This document shows, piece after piece, positions 35,925 through 44,863 of a stretch of 64,000 nt of DNA; positions within the stretch are counted from its first letter, which is position 1; each line of letters starts with the position of its first letter. Source of the stretch: Streptomyces chattanoogensis (lineage in GTDB: Bacteria > Actinomycetota > Actinomycetes > Streptomycetales > Streptomycetaceae). The position numbers and the translations under genes are program-made. The notes under the pieces are model-generated. The model was given only the letters and a program-made list of their open reading frames with translations. It ran no database searches and was not told where the DNA came from. Where the stretch lies: contig NZ_LGKG01000135.1 of assembly GCF_001294335.1 (NCBI RefSeq), positions 1 to 64,000 on the forward strand. The letters run 5' to 3'.

Positions 35925-36465
35925 CCTAGGGCGGCTGCCCCACCGTCTTTGCGGTGGAAGGCTGTTGGGACGGCGAGCGGAAAGTCCAATACCCCAGCCG
36001 TCGCACCCGCTTCAAGAACCGTGGCGTGTGACGGGTGTCACCGAACAAGTTTCACCGGATGGGGAACTTACGCCCGCCCTACAACCAGTCAATTTAATAT
36101 GTGCAATTGCACCACCCTCGGAAGGGGCCGAATCGAGAGCGTCAGGTCCACACGGAACGGCCCCTTCAGAGCGCCTGACGGCACCCTGGCAGCCACTGGA
36201 GGCGACGTCGGCGCCGGGGCGGCCCAGCCGCCATGAGCGGCCGGAGAACGGCCGAGGGGCGGCCGTACACAAAAAGATCGCGCTGGACCCGGCGGAGTCC
36301 AGCGCGATCGGTGACGTACCCAGATAGTGCGGGTGTGGGACCTGTTGGGGCAGGCGCCGCGTCGTATGAAGCTGTGGTGCTTAGGTGGAGCAGGTCGAGC
36401 AAAGTGGTGCGAAAAAGGCGTTCTCCGGGTTGGGGGCCCCGAAAAATGCCTGGTTATGCGGTTAT
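35925..36465. other. 540-bp intergenic between the DUF6274 gene and bldC (convergent)
   Basis: No supported gene. It contains a short hairpin CCACCG/CGGTGG (35940-35957), a long-looped stem GAAGGGGCCG/CGGCCCCTTC (36121-36167) and the bldC terminator (36271-36309). The length is unusual for converging genes and the central part (about 36080-36115) is AT-rich. Confidence 0.5.
36271..36309 (-). terminator. Intrinsic terminator of bldC
   Basis: A perfect 13-bp stem (arm GATCGCGCTGGAC) with an 8-nt loop, followed on the minus strand by five T residues. This is the most classical rho-independent terminator in the window. It lies about 155 bp past the bldC stop, giving a long 3' untranslated region. 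Confidence 0.85.
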
Positions 36466-36672
36466 TCAGGCCTCGCTGCGCTGCTGCGGGATACCCGCGA
36501 GCAGTGCGCGGACCTCAGCCTCGCGGTAACGCCGGTGCCCTCCGAGCGTGCGGATGGACGTGAGCTTGCCTGCCTTGGCCCAGCGGGTCACCGTCTTCGG
36601 GTCCACGCGGAACATCGTGGCAACCTCGGCGGGGGTAAGCAGCGGCTCGGCGTCAGGGGTGCGAGCGGTCAT
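36466..36672 (-). CDS. bldC: Developmental regulator BldC
   Basis: 68 residues, a MerR-like winged-helix DNA-binding protein without an effector domain: 'LLTPAEVATMFRVDPKTVTR', then 'WAKAGKLTSIRTLGGHRRY' and 'REAEVRALL'. In Streptomyces, BldC binds direct repeats cooperatively and delays entry into development; bldC mutants fail to raise aerial hyphae normally. The sequence matches the known 68-residue protein closely. The ATG at 36672 has a strong GAGGAGG site six bases upstream. Confidence 0.98.
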   Translation of the reverse strand: MTARTPDAEPLLTPAEVATMFRVDPKTVTRWAKAGKLTSIRTLGGHRRYREAEVRALLAGIPQQRSEA

Positions 36673-37129
36673 GAGCGGCCTCCTCGGGAGAACCGAACCA
36701 TCACGGTTCTTTCCTCTAAATTCTGCACCTTGACCCGCGTTGCCCGAAATGGCGGACGCGGGCCGAGTCGGTTATAGGACGAACGGCTTGTCCTCGGCAC
36801 TACAACTACACCATCTGTCCAGCCACGTCGGCCAAACCGATGGAATTGCCCTCTCAGGTGTTCAACCTCGGCGGAAGCCGATGGACCATGCCATAACGGA
36901 CAGTCACTCGACCGTGACGATCAGTCACAACGTGATCAAGCGTCACAGTCCCCTCAAGGAGCGCAATACCGATCTATCCGCCCTTAGTTGGACGGAAGGA
37001 GCCCCAGTAAGGCTCCTTGTCCTATTTTGGCACGAGGGTACGTCTTGGAGGCAAGGCCCGAAGTCAGTGCTTTAGGTCACGCTTGCGCCAATCGCCCGGA
37101 TCAGGACCTACGTCCCGCGCCTGCGGCTC
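36673..37129. promoter_or_regulatory. bldC upstream region with alternating GTCAC/GTGAC array
   Basis: 457 bp with no gene. Near bldC an inverted repeat, AGAACCG/CGGTTCT, spans about 36693-36714 in the leader. Further upstream, five half-sites GTCAC, GTGAC, GTCAC, GTGAT and GTCAC start at 36903, 36914, 36924, 36932 and 36942, close to one helical turn apart. The bldC promoter must lie here, but I cannot fix it. Confidence 0.45.
36996..37018 (-). terminator. Terminator of the gene at 37130-37933
   Basis: AAGGAGCC (36996-37003) pairs with GGCTCCTT (37011-37018) around a 7-nt loop, about 110 bp past the stop codon of the minus-strand gene. Confidence 0.65.
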
Positions 37130-37933
37130 TCAGCTGGAGAACTGGCGCTCGCGTACCGCACGCCACCGTTCCGAGAGCTTCTCGTAGGCGGCGCCGGCCC
37201 GCTCGCCGTCCCCGTCGCGCAGCGCCGCCAGTCCCTCCGCCACTTCCGCGGCGGAACGGTCCTCGGCGAGCTGCCCTTCGGGCACCGCGTGCACCAGGCC
37301 TCCGTAATCCAGCTCCACGAGAGAACGCGGGTGGAATTCTTCGAGCCAGCGCCCCACATCTACCAGGCCGTCGATCAGCGGACCCTCTTCCAACGAATTC
37401 CGCAGCGTACGGAGTCCGCGCGCGACCCGCCGTCTGGCCTGCACCATTGGCGTCCGGTAACGCAGCACGGGCCCTTCGTCACTCTTGGTGAACACCCGCT
37501 CGGCGTCGTCGAACAGCACGAACCAGCGCACCGGAACGTGCCATGTGGCGGCCCGGATCCAGGGCCGCGCATCCGGGTTGCGCTCGCGCCACCGCTCGTA
37601 GTCGGTGGCCGCCTGCAGGCGCACCACCGGGGGCAGCGCCGCATCCAGCACCGACGCCGGCAGCAGCTCCTCCAGCCCCTCCAGCGCCTGCCAGCCGCGC
37701 AGCCGGGTGCGCCACGGGCAGACACACACCACGTCGTCCACGACGGCGACGAAGGCATCGGCGCTCTCGTGGACCGGCACCGGTACGGGCGGCACCGGCA
37801 GCAGATCGGCCAGCGCCCGGCGCTGCTCGTCCTGCGCGGTGGGGAGCTCCTCGCGCCTGGCATAGCGCGCCCAGTGGGAGCGCTCCGGCTCGGGGAACGC
37901 TGCCAGCGGCTCGTAGACCCGCAGATATGCCAT
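37130..37933 (-). CDS. Conserved actinobacterial protein, unknown function (SCO4090-like)
   Basis: 267 residues, soluble, without a domain name I can give. Conserved-looking segments are '[16 protein letters not shown]', '[18 protein letters not shown]', '[19 protein letters not shown]' and '[18 protein letters not shown]'; the C-terminus is helical and charged. The ATG at 37933 has GTGAGGG about seven bases upstream and gives the expected start M-A-Y-L-R-V-Y. It is divergent from vdh. Confidence 0.85.
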   Translation of the reverse strand: MAYLRVYEPLAAFPEPERSHWARYARREELPTAQDEQRRALADLLPVPPVPVPVHESADAFVAVVDDVVCVCPWRTRLRGWQALEGLEELLPASVLDAALPPVVRLQAATDYERWRERNPDARPWIRAATWHVPVRWFVLFDDAERVFTKSDEGPVLRYRTPMVQARRRVARGLRTLRNSLEEGPLIDGLVDVGRWLEEFHPRSLVELDYGGLVHAVPEGQLAEDRSAAEVAEGLAALRDGDGERAGAAYEKLSERWRAVRERQFSS

Positions 37934-38284
37934 ATACGGGACCCTCACCGACGACGCCACGGCCACGCCCGCTCCTTCACAGGGAAGTCCGTCCAGGTTC
38001 GTTCACGCTACGTTCCATGGTGTGCGTTGCGCTCAATGCGTTCACTGCGGTCGACGCGGCCAGGTGCGGTCAGTGGGGTGGGCGGGGCCAAGAGGAAGCC
38101 CGCCACCGGGAGTTGTCCGCCCCTGCCCGGCCCTGGATACGGCAAATCGTCGCATGCCCGTCCCCCGCGAGGGGGTGATCCCCGGTACCGGGCCGAACGG
38201 GGCCCTCCGCAGGTCTTACGCTGCTGTCAACCGGCCCTCCCCACCCGCAGGGGGGCGTCCTCCGCGACTATGGGAGTCACCACA
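37934..38284. other. 351-bp divergent gap upstream of vdh
   Basis: No gene seen. It carries promoters for vdh and for the minus-strand gene. A few GTTCAC and GCGTTC words recur near 37998-38045, and GC-rich inverted repeats lie at 38168-38200. I could not identify a convincing -10/-35 pair. Confidence 0.4.
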
Positions 38285-39406
38285 GTGACCGACGTACGTC
38301 CCGCCTCCGTCAGCGTCGACGGCGGCGTTCTGCAGAGCCTGTTCCGATCGGAGCAGGGCGGCCATGAGCAGGTCGTTCTCTGCCAGGACCGCGGCAGCGG
38401 CCTCAAGGCCGTGATCGCCATCCACAGCACCGCCCTGGGCCCCGCCCTCGGTGGCACCCGCTTCCACGCGTACGCCTCCGAGGAGGAGGCCGTACAGGAC
38501 GCGCTGAACCTTTCGCGCGGCATGTCGTACAAGAACGCCCTGGCCGGTCTCGACCACGGCGGCGGCAAGGCCGTGATCATCGGCGACCCCGATGTGATCA
38601 AGACCGAGGAACTCCTGCTCGCCTACGGCCGGTTCGTGGCCTCCCTCGGGGGCCGCTATGTCACCGCGTGCGATGTCGGTACGTACGTCGCCGATATGGA
38701 CGTGGTCGCCCGGACGAACAAGTGGACCACCGGCCGCTCCCCCGAGAACGGCGGCGCCGGCGACTCCTCCGTACTGACCGCCTACGGCGTCTTCCAGGGC
38801 ATGCGAGCCTCGGCCCAGCACCAGTGGGGCGATCCGACGCTGCGCGGCCGCAAGGTCGGCATCGCGGGCGTCGGCAAGGTGGGCCACCACCTGGTCGAGC
38901 ACCTTCTCCAGGACGGCGCCGAGGTCGTGATCACCGATGTGCGTGCCGAGTCGGTGGAGCGGATCCTCACCCGGCACCCCCGGGTGACCGCCGTCGCGGA
39001 CACCGGCGCGCTGATCCGCACCGAGGGCCTGGACGTGTACGCGCCGTGCGCCCTGGGCGGTGCGCTGGCCGACGACACCGTGCCCGCACTGACCGCCAAG
39101 GTGGTGTGCGGCGCGGCCAACAACCAGCTGGCGCACCCCGGCGTCGAGAAGGACCTGTCCGACCGCGGCATCCTCTACGCCCCCGACTACGTGGTGAACG
39201 CCGGCGGTGTCATCCAGGTGGCCGATGAGCTGCACGGATTCGACTTCGACCGGTGCAAGGCCAAGGCGGCGAAGATCTTCGACACCACGCTGGCGATATT
39301 CGCTCGGGCGAAGGCGGACGGCATTCCCCCGGCGGCGGCCGCCGACCGGCTGGCCGAGGCCCGGATGGCGGAGGCCAGGGAAGCCAAGGGGGCCGGGCAG
39401 GCCTGA
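38285..39406 (+). CDS. vdh: Valine (branched-chain amino acid) dehydrogenase
   Basis: 373 residues of the Glu/Leu/Phe/Val dehydrogenase family. The catalytic domain has '[20 protein letters not shown]' and the active Lys in '[15 protein letters not shown]', then '[19 protein letters not shown]'. The NAD-binding domain has '[20 protein letters not shown]' and 'VCGAANNQL'. It deaminates valine to 2-oxoisovalerate, feeding fatty-acid and polyketide starter units. It stands next to bldC and the DUF3073 gene as in S. coelicolor. The GTG at 38285 has GGGAG eight bases upstream; the ATG at 38270 lacks a site. Confidence 0.93.
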   Translation: MTDVRPASVSVDGGVLQSLFRSEQGGHEQVVLCQDRGSGLKAVIAIHSTALGPALGGTRFHAYASEEEAVQDALNLSRGMSYKNALAGLDHGGGKAVIIGDPDVIKTEELLLAYGRFVASLGGRYVTACDVGTYVADMDVVARTNKWTTGRSPENGGAGDSSVLTAYGVFQGMRASAQHQWGDPTLRGRKVGIAGVGKVGHHLVEHLLQDGAEVVITDVRAESVERILTRHPRVTAVADTGALIRTEGLDVYAPCALGGALADDTVPALTAKVVCGAANNQLAHPGVEKDLSDRGILYAPDYVVNAGGVIQVADELHGFDFDRCKAKAAKIFDTTLAIFARAKADGIPPAAAADRLAEARMAEAREAKGAGQA

Positions 39407-39730
39407 CCGGCCCGGGAGGAATCGAACAACGATCTCCTGGCCGAAAACATGCCCTTGCGCGGCCCGCCGCGGGAGGTTGGGGAGACATCCCTCACCACCC
39501 GTCGGCGGGTCGCCGTACAGGACAGGTTAAAATTGCAGTTGACCAGCGGGATAAGGGCGACCGCAGGTCATGCCGAGCGGTGGGTGATGCGGGCGACGTA
39601 CCGTATGGCCGCGGAAGCAGGTACCGTTAAAGCTCTACGGGCCGGTCTCTCTGTCGAGAGCCCGCTCTGAATCATGAACGCGTGTCAAGACTCTGGGGCC
39701 ACTGAGCCCCGTCATTGAGGGGGTCGACCC
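39407..39730. other. 324-bp intergenic upstream of the DUF3073 gene
   Basis: No gene. It contains AT-richer words near 39525-39545 (TTAAAATTGCAGTTGACC), which may be part of a promoter, and a small GGGGC/GCCCC stem near 39697-39712. Confidence 0.4.
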
Positions 39731-39982
39731 ATGGGGCGCGGCCGGGCCAAGGCCAAGCAGACAAAGGTCGCCCGCCAGCTGAAGTACAGCAGCGGTGGGA
39801 CGGATCTCTCACGACTGGCCGACGAGCTGGGAGCATCGCCGTCGAGCCAGCAGCCGCCGAACGGTGAGCCGTTCGAGGATGACGAGGACGACGACCCGTA
39901 CGCCCAGTACGCGGATCGGTACAACGACGACGATGACGACGAGGACGAGGGCGGCTCCTCCGACCAGCGTCGTCGCGCCTGA
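39731..39982 (+). CDS. DUF3073 family protein
   Basis: 83 residues. A basic N-terminal half, 'GRGRAKAKQTKVARQLKYSS', is followed by a very acidic tail with runs of Asp/Glu (DDEDDDPYAQYADRYNDDDD) and a terminal QRRRA. The family is restricted to Actinobacteria and its function is unknown; the charge pattern suggests nucleic-acid or ribosome contact. The ATG at 39731 follows GAGGGGG. Confidence 0.92.
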   Translation: MGRGRAKAKQTKVARQLKYSSGGTDLSRLADELGASPSSQQPPNGEPFEDDEDDDPYAQYADRYNDDDDDEDEGGSSDQRRRA

Positions 39983-40024
39983 CGCCCTGCGCGCTCAGCG
40001 CGTATTCGGCACCGAAAAGCATCG

Positions 40025-40061
40025 AGAACCCGGTCCGGGGTGTTCCCCGGGGCCGGGTTCT
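40025..40061 (+). terminator. Terminator of the DUF3073 gene
   Basis: AGAACCCGG/CCGGGTTCT outer stem and CCGGGG/CCCCGG inner stem, about 45 bp past the stop. Confidence 0.75.
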
Positions 40062-40129
40062 GTGCTGCTCCGAGCCGGTGCGGTGATCGCGGCCGGTTGA
40101 GCCGTTGGGATGATCGCGCGGAAAGCCGA

Positions 40130-40154
40130 AGGGGCCGCCGGTGCGGCGGCCCCT
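40130..40154 (-). terminator. Terminator of the purFM operon
   Basis: AGGGGCCGCC pairs perfectly with GGCGGCCCCT around a 5-nt loop, 13 bp beyond the purM stop. Confidence 0.8.
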
Positions 40155-40167
40155 CTGCTCTGCCCGC

Positions 40168-41238
40168 TCAGCTGGCGTAGTCGCCCGTCAGGGTCACGGC
40201 CTCGGCGTGCTCGCCGCGCTCGACGATCTCACCGCTGACCCAGGCGTCGACCCCGCGGTCCGCCAGCGTGGTCAGGGCGACCTCCACCGACTCCTGCGGG
40301 ACCACGGCGATCATGCCGACGCCCATGTTCAGGGTCTTCTCCAGCTCCAGGCGCTCGACCGAGCCCGCCGTGCCGACCAGGTCGAAGACCGGGCCCGGGG
40401 TCCAGGTCGAACGGTCGACGGTCGCGTGCAGGCCGTCCGGGATGACCCGGGCGAGGTTGTTGGCGAGCCCGCCGCCGGTGACGTGCGAGAACGCATGCAC
40501 CTCGGCCGTACGGGTCAGCGCCAGACAGTCCAGCGAGTAGATCTTGGTGGGCTCCAGCAGCTCCTCGCCGAGCGTGCGGCCGAACTCCGGAACGTCCTGG
40601 TCCAGGGCCATCCCGGCCCGGTCGAACAGCACATGGCGGACCAGCGAGTACCCGTTGGAGTGAAGTCCGGACGACGCCATCGCGATCACCGCGTCGCCCG
40701 TACGGATGCGATCCGCGCCCAGCACCCGGTCCGCCTCGACGACGCCCGTACCGGCGCCGGCCACATCGAACTCGTCCGTGCCCAGCAGCCCGGGGTGCTC
40801 CGCGGTCTCACCGCCGACCAGCGCGCAGCCGGCCAGGACGCAGCCCTCGGCGATGCCCTTGACGATCGCCGCGACCCGCTCCGGGTAGACCTTGCCGACG
40901 CAGATGTAGTCGGTCATGAACAGCGGCTCGGCGCCGCAGACGACCAGGTCGTCGACGACCATGCCGACCAGGTCGTGGCCGATGGTGTCGTAGACGCCCA
41001 TCTTGCGGGCGATGTCGACCTTCGTGCCCACGCCGTCGGTGGCCGAGGCCAGCAGCGGGCGCTCGTACCGCTTGAGGGCGGACGCGTCGAAGAGGCCGGC
41101 GAAACCGCCGAGCCCGCCGACGACCTCGGGGCGGGTGGCCTTCTTCACCCACTCCTTCATCAGGTCCACGGCGCGGTCGCCGGCTTCGATGTCGACACCC
41201 GCGGCTGCATAGCTGGCACCGGAGGATTCAGCGGACAT
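40168..41238 (-). CDS. purM: Phosphoribosylformylglycinamidine cyclo-ligase (AIR synthetase)
   Basis: 356 residues, normal length. It makes aminoimidazole ribotide from FGAM with ATP. Family marks are 'ASATDGVGTKVDIARKMGVY', 'MVVDDLVVCGAEPLFMTDYI', 'ALVGGETAEHPGLL', 'ASSGLHSNGYSLVR' and 'HVTGGGLANNLARV'. It lies 47 bp downstream of purF on the same strand, forming a two-gene operon. Confidence 0.98.
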   Translation of the reverse strand: MSAESSGASYAAAGVDIEAGDRAVDLMKEWVKKATRPEVVGGLGGFAGLFDASALKRYERPLLASATDGVGTKVDIARKMGVYDTIGHDLVGMVVDDLVVCGAEPLFMTDYICVGKVYPERVAAIVKGIAEGCVLAGCALVGGETAEHPGLLGTDEFDVAGAGTGVVEADRVLGADRIRTGDAVIAMASSGLHSNGYSLVRHVLFDRAGMALDQDVPEFGRTLGEELLEPTKIYSLDCLALTRTAEVHAFSHVTGGGLANNLARVIPDGLHATVDRSTWTPGPVFDLVGTAGSVERLELEKTLNMGVGMIAVVPQESVEVALTTLADRGVDAWVSGEIVERGEHAEAVTLTGDYAS

Positions 41239-41285
41239 GGCTGAGAACTTTCGTGTCGTGGAGGGACGGGCGTGGAGGGCCGGCG

Positions 41286-42845
41286 TTACGGGCGGCGTAG
41301 CGCATCGGCGCCGCCGACCCCGGCCGTGAGCGTCTGGACGCCGTCCACATCAGACTTCGCCGGCGCCGCGGTCTCCGACTCCAGGAGGTGCTTGCCCAGC
41401 AGCTCCGGGTCGGGCAGCTCCATCGGGTACTCGCCGTCGAAGCAGGCGCGGCACAGATTCGGCTTGGCGATGGTGGTCGCCTCGATCATGCCGTCGATGG
41501 AGATGTACGCCAGCGAGTCCGCTCCCAGCGACTTGCCGATCTCCTCGACCGACAGCCCGTTGGCGATCAGCTCCGCGCGGGTGGCGAAGTCGATGCCGAA
41601 GAAGCAGGGCCACTTGATCGGCGGGGACGAGATGCGGATGTGAACCTCGGCGGCACCGGCCTCGCGCAGCATCCGCACCAGCGCGCGCTGGGTGTTGCCG
41701 CGGACGATCGAGTCGTCGACGACCACCAGGCGCTTGCCGCGGATGACTTCCTTGAGCGGGTTGAGCTTGAGGCGGATGCCGAGCTGGCGGATGGTCTGCG
41801 AGGGCTGGATGAAGGTCCGGCCGACGTAGGAGTTCTTGACCAGGCCGGAGCCGTACGGGATGCCGCTGGCCTCTGCGTAGCCGACCGCGGCGGGCGTGCC
41901 GGACTCCGGCGTCGCTATCACCAGGTCGGCGTCGGCGGGCGCCTCGGCGGCCAGCTTGCGGCCCATCTCCACCCGGGAGAGGTACACGTTGCGGCCGGCG
42001 ATGTCGGTGTCCGGACGGGCGAGGTAGACGTACTCGAAGACACAGCCCTTGGGACGGGCCTCGGCGAAGCGGCTGGTGCGCAGCCCGTCCTCGTCGATGG
42101 CGACCAGCTCGCCGGGCTCGATCTCCCGGATGAAGCTGGCGCCGCAGATGTCGAGGGCGGCGGTCTCGGAGGCGACCACCCAGCCGCGCTCCAGGCGGCC
42201 GAGGACCAGCGGGCGGATGCCCTGCGGGTCGCGGGCGGCGTAGAGCGTGTGCTCGTCCATGAAGCAGAGCGAGAAGGCGCCCTTGACCTTGGGGAGCACG
42301 CGGGGCGCGGCTTCCTCCACGGTCAGCGGCTTGCCGTCCTCGTCGACCTGGCCGGCCAGCAGGGCGGTCACCAGGTCGGTGTCGTTGGTGGCCGCGACCT
42401 GGGTCGCCCGGCCGCCCTCGCGGGGCAGCGCGGCGACCAGAGCCGCCAGCTCGGCGGTGTTGACCAGGTTGCCGTTGTGGCCGAGCGCGATCGAGCCGTG
42501 CGCGGTGGCACGGAACGTCGGCTGGGCGTTCTCCCACACCGAGGCACCGGTGGTGGAGTAGCGGGCATGGCCCACGGCGATATGGCCCTGGAGGGAGCCG
42601 AGGGAGGTCTCGTCGAAGACCTGGGAGACCAGGCCCATGTCCTTGAAGACGAGGATCTGGGAGCCGTTGCTCACCGCGATGCCCGCGGACTCCTGTCCAC
42701 GGTGCTGCAGCGCATACAGCCCGAAATAGGTGAGTTTGGCGACCTCTTCACCCGGAGCCCAGACACCGAAGACGCCGCAAGCGTCCTGGGGGCCCTTCTC
42801 GCCGGGGAGCAGGTCGTGGCTGAGTCGTCCGTCACCACGTGGCAC
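41286..42845 (-). CDS. purF: Amidophosphoribosyltransferase
   Basis: 519 residues. It catalyses the first committed step of purine synthesis (PRPP to phosphoribosylamine). A short propeptide precedes the nucleophile Cys in 'GPQDACGVFGVWAPGEE'. The PRPP motif is 'LVVVDDSIVRGNTQRALV'. The Cys residues in 'KWPCFFGIDF' and 'NLCRACFDGEYP' fit the Fe-S-cluster class seen in Bacillus PurF. The GTG at 42845 has no good ribosome-binding site, but TAGACT ends seven bases upstream, so a leaderless mRNA is likely. Confidence 0.97.
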   Translation of the reverse strand: MPRGDGRLSHDLLPGEKGPQDACGVFGVWAPGEEVAKLTYFGLYALQHRGQESAGIAVSNGSQILVFKDMGLVSQVFDETSLGSLQGHIAVGHARYSTTGASVWENAQPTFRATAHGSIALGHNGNLVNTAELAALVAALPREGGRATQVAATNDTDLVTALLAGQVDEDGKPLTVEEAAPRVLPKVKGAFSLCFMDEHTLYAARDPQGIRPLVLGRLERGWVVASETAALDICGASFIREIEPGELVAIDEDGLRTSRFAEARPKGCVFEYVYLARPDTDIAGRNVYLSRVEMGRKLAAEAPADADLVIATPESGTPAAVGYAEASGIPYGSGLVKNSYVGRTFIQPSQTIRQLGIRLKLNPLKEVIRGKRLVVVDDSIVRGNTQRALVRMLREAGAAEVHIRISSPPIKWPCFFGIDFATRAELIANGLSVEEIGKSLGADSLAYISIDGMIEATTIAKPNLCRACFDGEYPMELPDPELLGKHLLESETAAPAKSDVDGVQTLTAGVGGADALRRP

Positions 42846-43338
42846 GTCCCCGAGTCTAGGGCAGGTCGCGGATTCATCCGAACCGGGGATGGTCCCGAAC
42901 CTGGATGAGTGCATGAACGCAGCGTTAAGCGTGCTTGACGCAGTCACGCGATCACGGCCAGGATTTCTGCCCATGCAGACCCCGCAGCCCTTGGCGCACC
43001 TGGTGTGTCACCGGGCGCCCCGCCTCCCGCGGCCCCTGGTACGGCGCCGCCACGTCGACCTCGGTCGCGTCGCCAGCGCCATCTGTCGCTGCGCATCTGC
43101 CGCGTAGCGGCGGGTAGCGACGGCCCCTCTCGGGCGCTTCCGCCGACCCCTCTGAGCTGCGCCTTCTCTCACCTTTACCGACTCACCCGGTATGACGCGT
43201 TCCTTCGCTATGCGGCTTGCGTCGCATATGACCTCGCCCTGCCCCTGTGAGATACGCGACGCCCCTTCGCCGACCGCCGTCCCGGGAGGCCGACGCGCCG
43301 CATCACGGCCCGATCCGACCTCTTCTGGAGCCGCACCG
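42846..43338. promoter_or_regulatory. purF / sulfatase divergent control region
   Basis: 493 bp without a supported gene. A TAGACT box for purF reads on the minus strand at 42853-42858. The half nearer the sulfatase is GC-rich without clear boxes. An open frame reaching back to 43192 is likely untranslated, because the Tat signal of the sulfatase follows a better start at 43339. Confidence 0.45.
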
Positions 43339-44805
43339 ATGTCTTCCGTCGACCCCGCCCACCTCGACCACCCCGCCCGTCCCTCCCTCTCACGCCGCAC
43401 CTTCGGAAGCCTGGCCGGCGGCGTGGGTGCCGCGGCCGCCGTCGGCGGGCTCGGCACCGTGGCGGCCGCGCCGGGCGCCGCGGCCGCCGAGGCGCCCGAG
43501 TTCCGCGAGCGCGCGTTCCGGGCCGCCCCCGGCCGCCGCTCGCGCCGCCCCAACATCCTCTTCATCCTGGGCGACGACCTGGGCTCGGCCGATCTCTCCT
43601 CGTACGGGTCACCGGACATCCGCACCCCCCACCTCGACCGGCTGGCCCGCCAGGGCGTCCGCTTCACCCACGCCTACGCGGGCTCCGCGACCTGCTCCCC
43701 CACCCGCTTCTCCCTCTACACCGGCCGCTACCCGGGCCGCACCCAGGGCGGGCTGGCCGAGCCCATCGCCGACAGAAGCGTGGGGCTGGACCCGAACCAC
43801 CCCACCCTCGCCTCCCTGCTGCGCGATGCGGGCTATGCGACGGCGCTGATCGGCAAGTGGCACTGCGGCTATCTGCCGGACTACAGCCCCACCAAGTCGG
43901 GCTGGGACACCTTCTTCGGGAACTTCGGCGGGGCGCTGGAGTACTACTCGAAGCTGGGCCTGGCCGGCGAGTACGACCTGTACGAAGGCGACGCCGAGTA
44001 CAAGGACCTGCGCTATTACACCCGGATCATCACCGAGCGGGCGGTCGAGTACGTCGCGCGCGACCACGACCGGCCCTGGCTGCTCAATCTGAACTTCACC
44101 ACTCCGCACTGGCCGTGGATCGCGGACGGCGACACCGAGGAGAGCGCGAAGATCGTCCGCCGGATCAAGGCGGGCGAACCGCGTGCGCTGTTCCATGACG
44201 ACGGCGGGTCGCTGGCGAAGTACAAGGAGATGGTCGAGGACCTGGACCACTCGATCGGCGAGGTGCTGGCCGCCCTCGAGCGGTCCGGCCAGGAGGAGGA
44301 CACCCTGGTCTTCTTCGCCAGCGACAACGGCGGCGAGCGCTGGTCGTACAACTGGCCGCTGTCCGGGAACAAGGCCTCGCTCCAGGAGGGCGGCATCCGG
44401 GTGCCGACGATCGTGCGCTGGCCGGCCCGGCTCGACGGAGGGCAGGTCAGCCATGAGCCGGTGTTCACCCCGGACTGGACGGCGACCCTGCTGGAGATCG
44501 CGGGGACCCGCCCGCATCGCGCGTACCCGCTGGACGGCAGGAGCCTGGCGGGCCATCTGCTGCGCGGGGAGCGGCTCGCGGAGCGCGATCTGTTCTGGCG
44601 GGTACGCGGCGAACGGGCGCTGCGCCGCGGCGACTGGAAGTACTACCGGGGCAAGGACGGCAAGGACCGGCTCTTCGACCTGGCGGACGATCCCCGCGAA
44701 CAGGCCGACAAGGCGGTGGACGAGCAGCAGCTGCTGGGGCGGCTGCGGCGGGCGTGGGAAGCGGTGGACGCGGACCTGCTGCCGTATCCGAAGCCGAAGG
44801 GATGA
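43339..44805 (+). CDS. Tat-secreted sulfatase
   Basis: 488 residues, type I sulfatase of the alkaline-phosphatase superfamily. The N-terminus carries a twin-arginine signal, 'SLSRRTFGSLAGG', and an Ala-rich core ending near 'GAAAAEAPEF'. Metal ligands are in 'NILFILGDDLGSADLSSYG'. The formylglycine motif CSPTR sits at residue 119-123 ('GSATCSPTRFSLYTGRYPGR'), so maturation by a formylglycine-generating enzyme is expected. Later motifs are 'ALIGKWHCG' and 'FFASDNGGERW'. Substrate unknown. The ATG at 43339 has GGAG eight bases upstream. Confidence 0.94.
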   Translation: MSSVDPAHLDHPARPSLSRRTFGSLAGGVGAAAAVGGLGTVAAAPGAAAAEAPEFRERAFRAAPGRRSRRPNILFILGDDLGSADLSSYGSPDIRTPHLDRLARQGVRFTHAYAGSATCSPTRFSLYTGRYPGRTQGGLAEPIADRSVGLDPNHPTLASLLRDAGYATALIGKWHCGYLPDYSPTKSGWDTFFGNFGGALEYYSKLGLAGEYDLYEGDAEYKDLRYYTRIITERAVEYVARDHDRPWLLNLNFTTPHWPWIADGDTEESAKIVRRIKAGEPRALFHDDGGSLAKYKEMVEDLDHSIGEVLAALERSGQEEDTLVFFASDNGGERWSYNWPLSGNKASLQEGGIRVPTIVRWPARLDGGQVSHEPVFTPDWTATLLEIAGTRPHRAYPLDGRSLAGHLLRGERLAERDLFWRVRGERALRRGDWKYYRGKDGKDRLFDLADDPREQADKAVDEQQLLGRLRRAWEAVDADLLPYPKPKG

Positions 44806-44863
44806 GCCGAGGGCGGGCGCGCCACCGGGCGGGCCCGCCGCCCGCGCCCGCCGCCCGCCCCGC

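Noticed and set aside
43192..43338. Longer N-terminus for the sulfatase
   Set aside because: A start at 43192 would put about 49 residues with Cys/Pro-rich content before the Tat signal. The ATG at 43339 has a ribosome-binding site and places the twin arginine properly.
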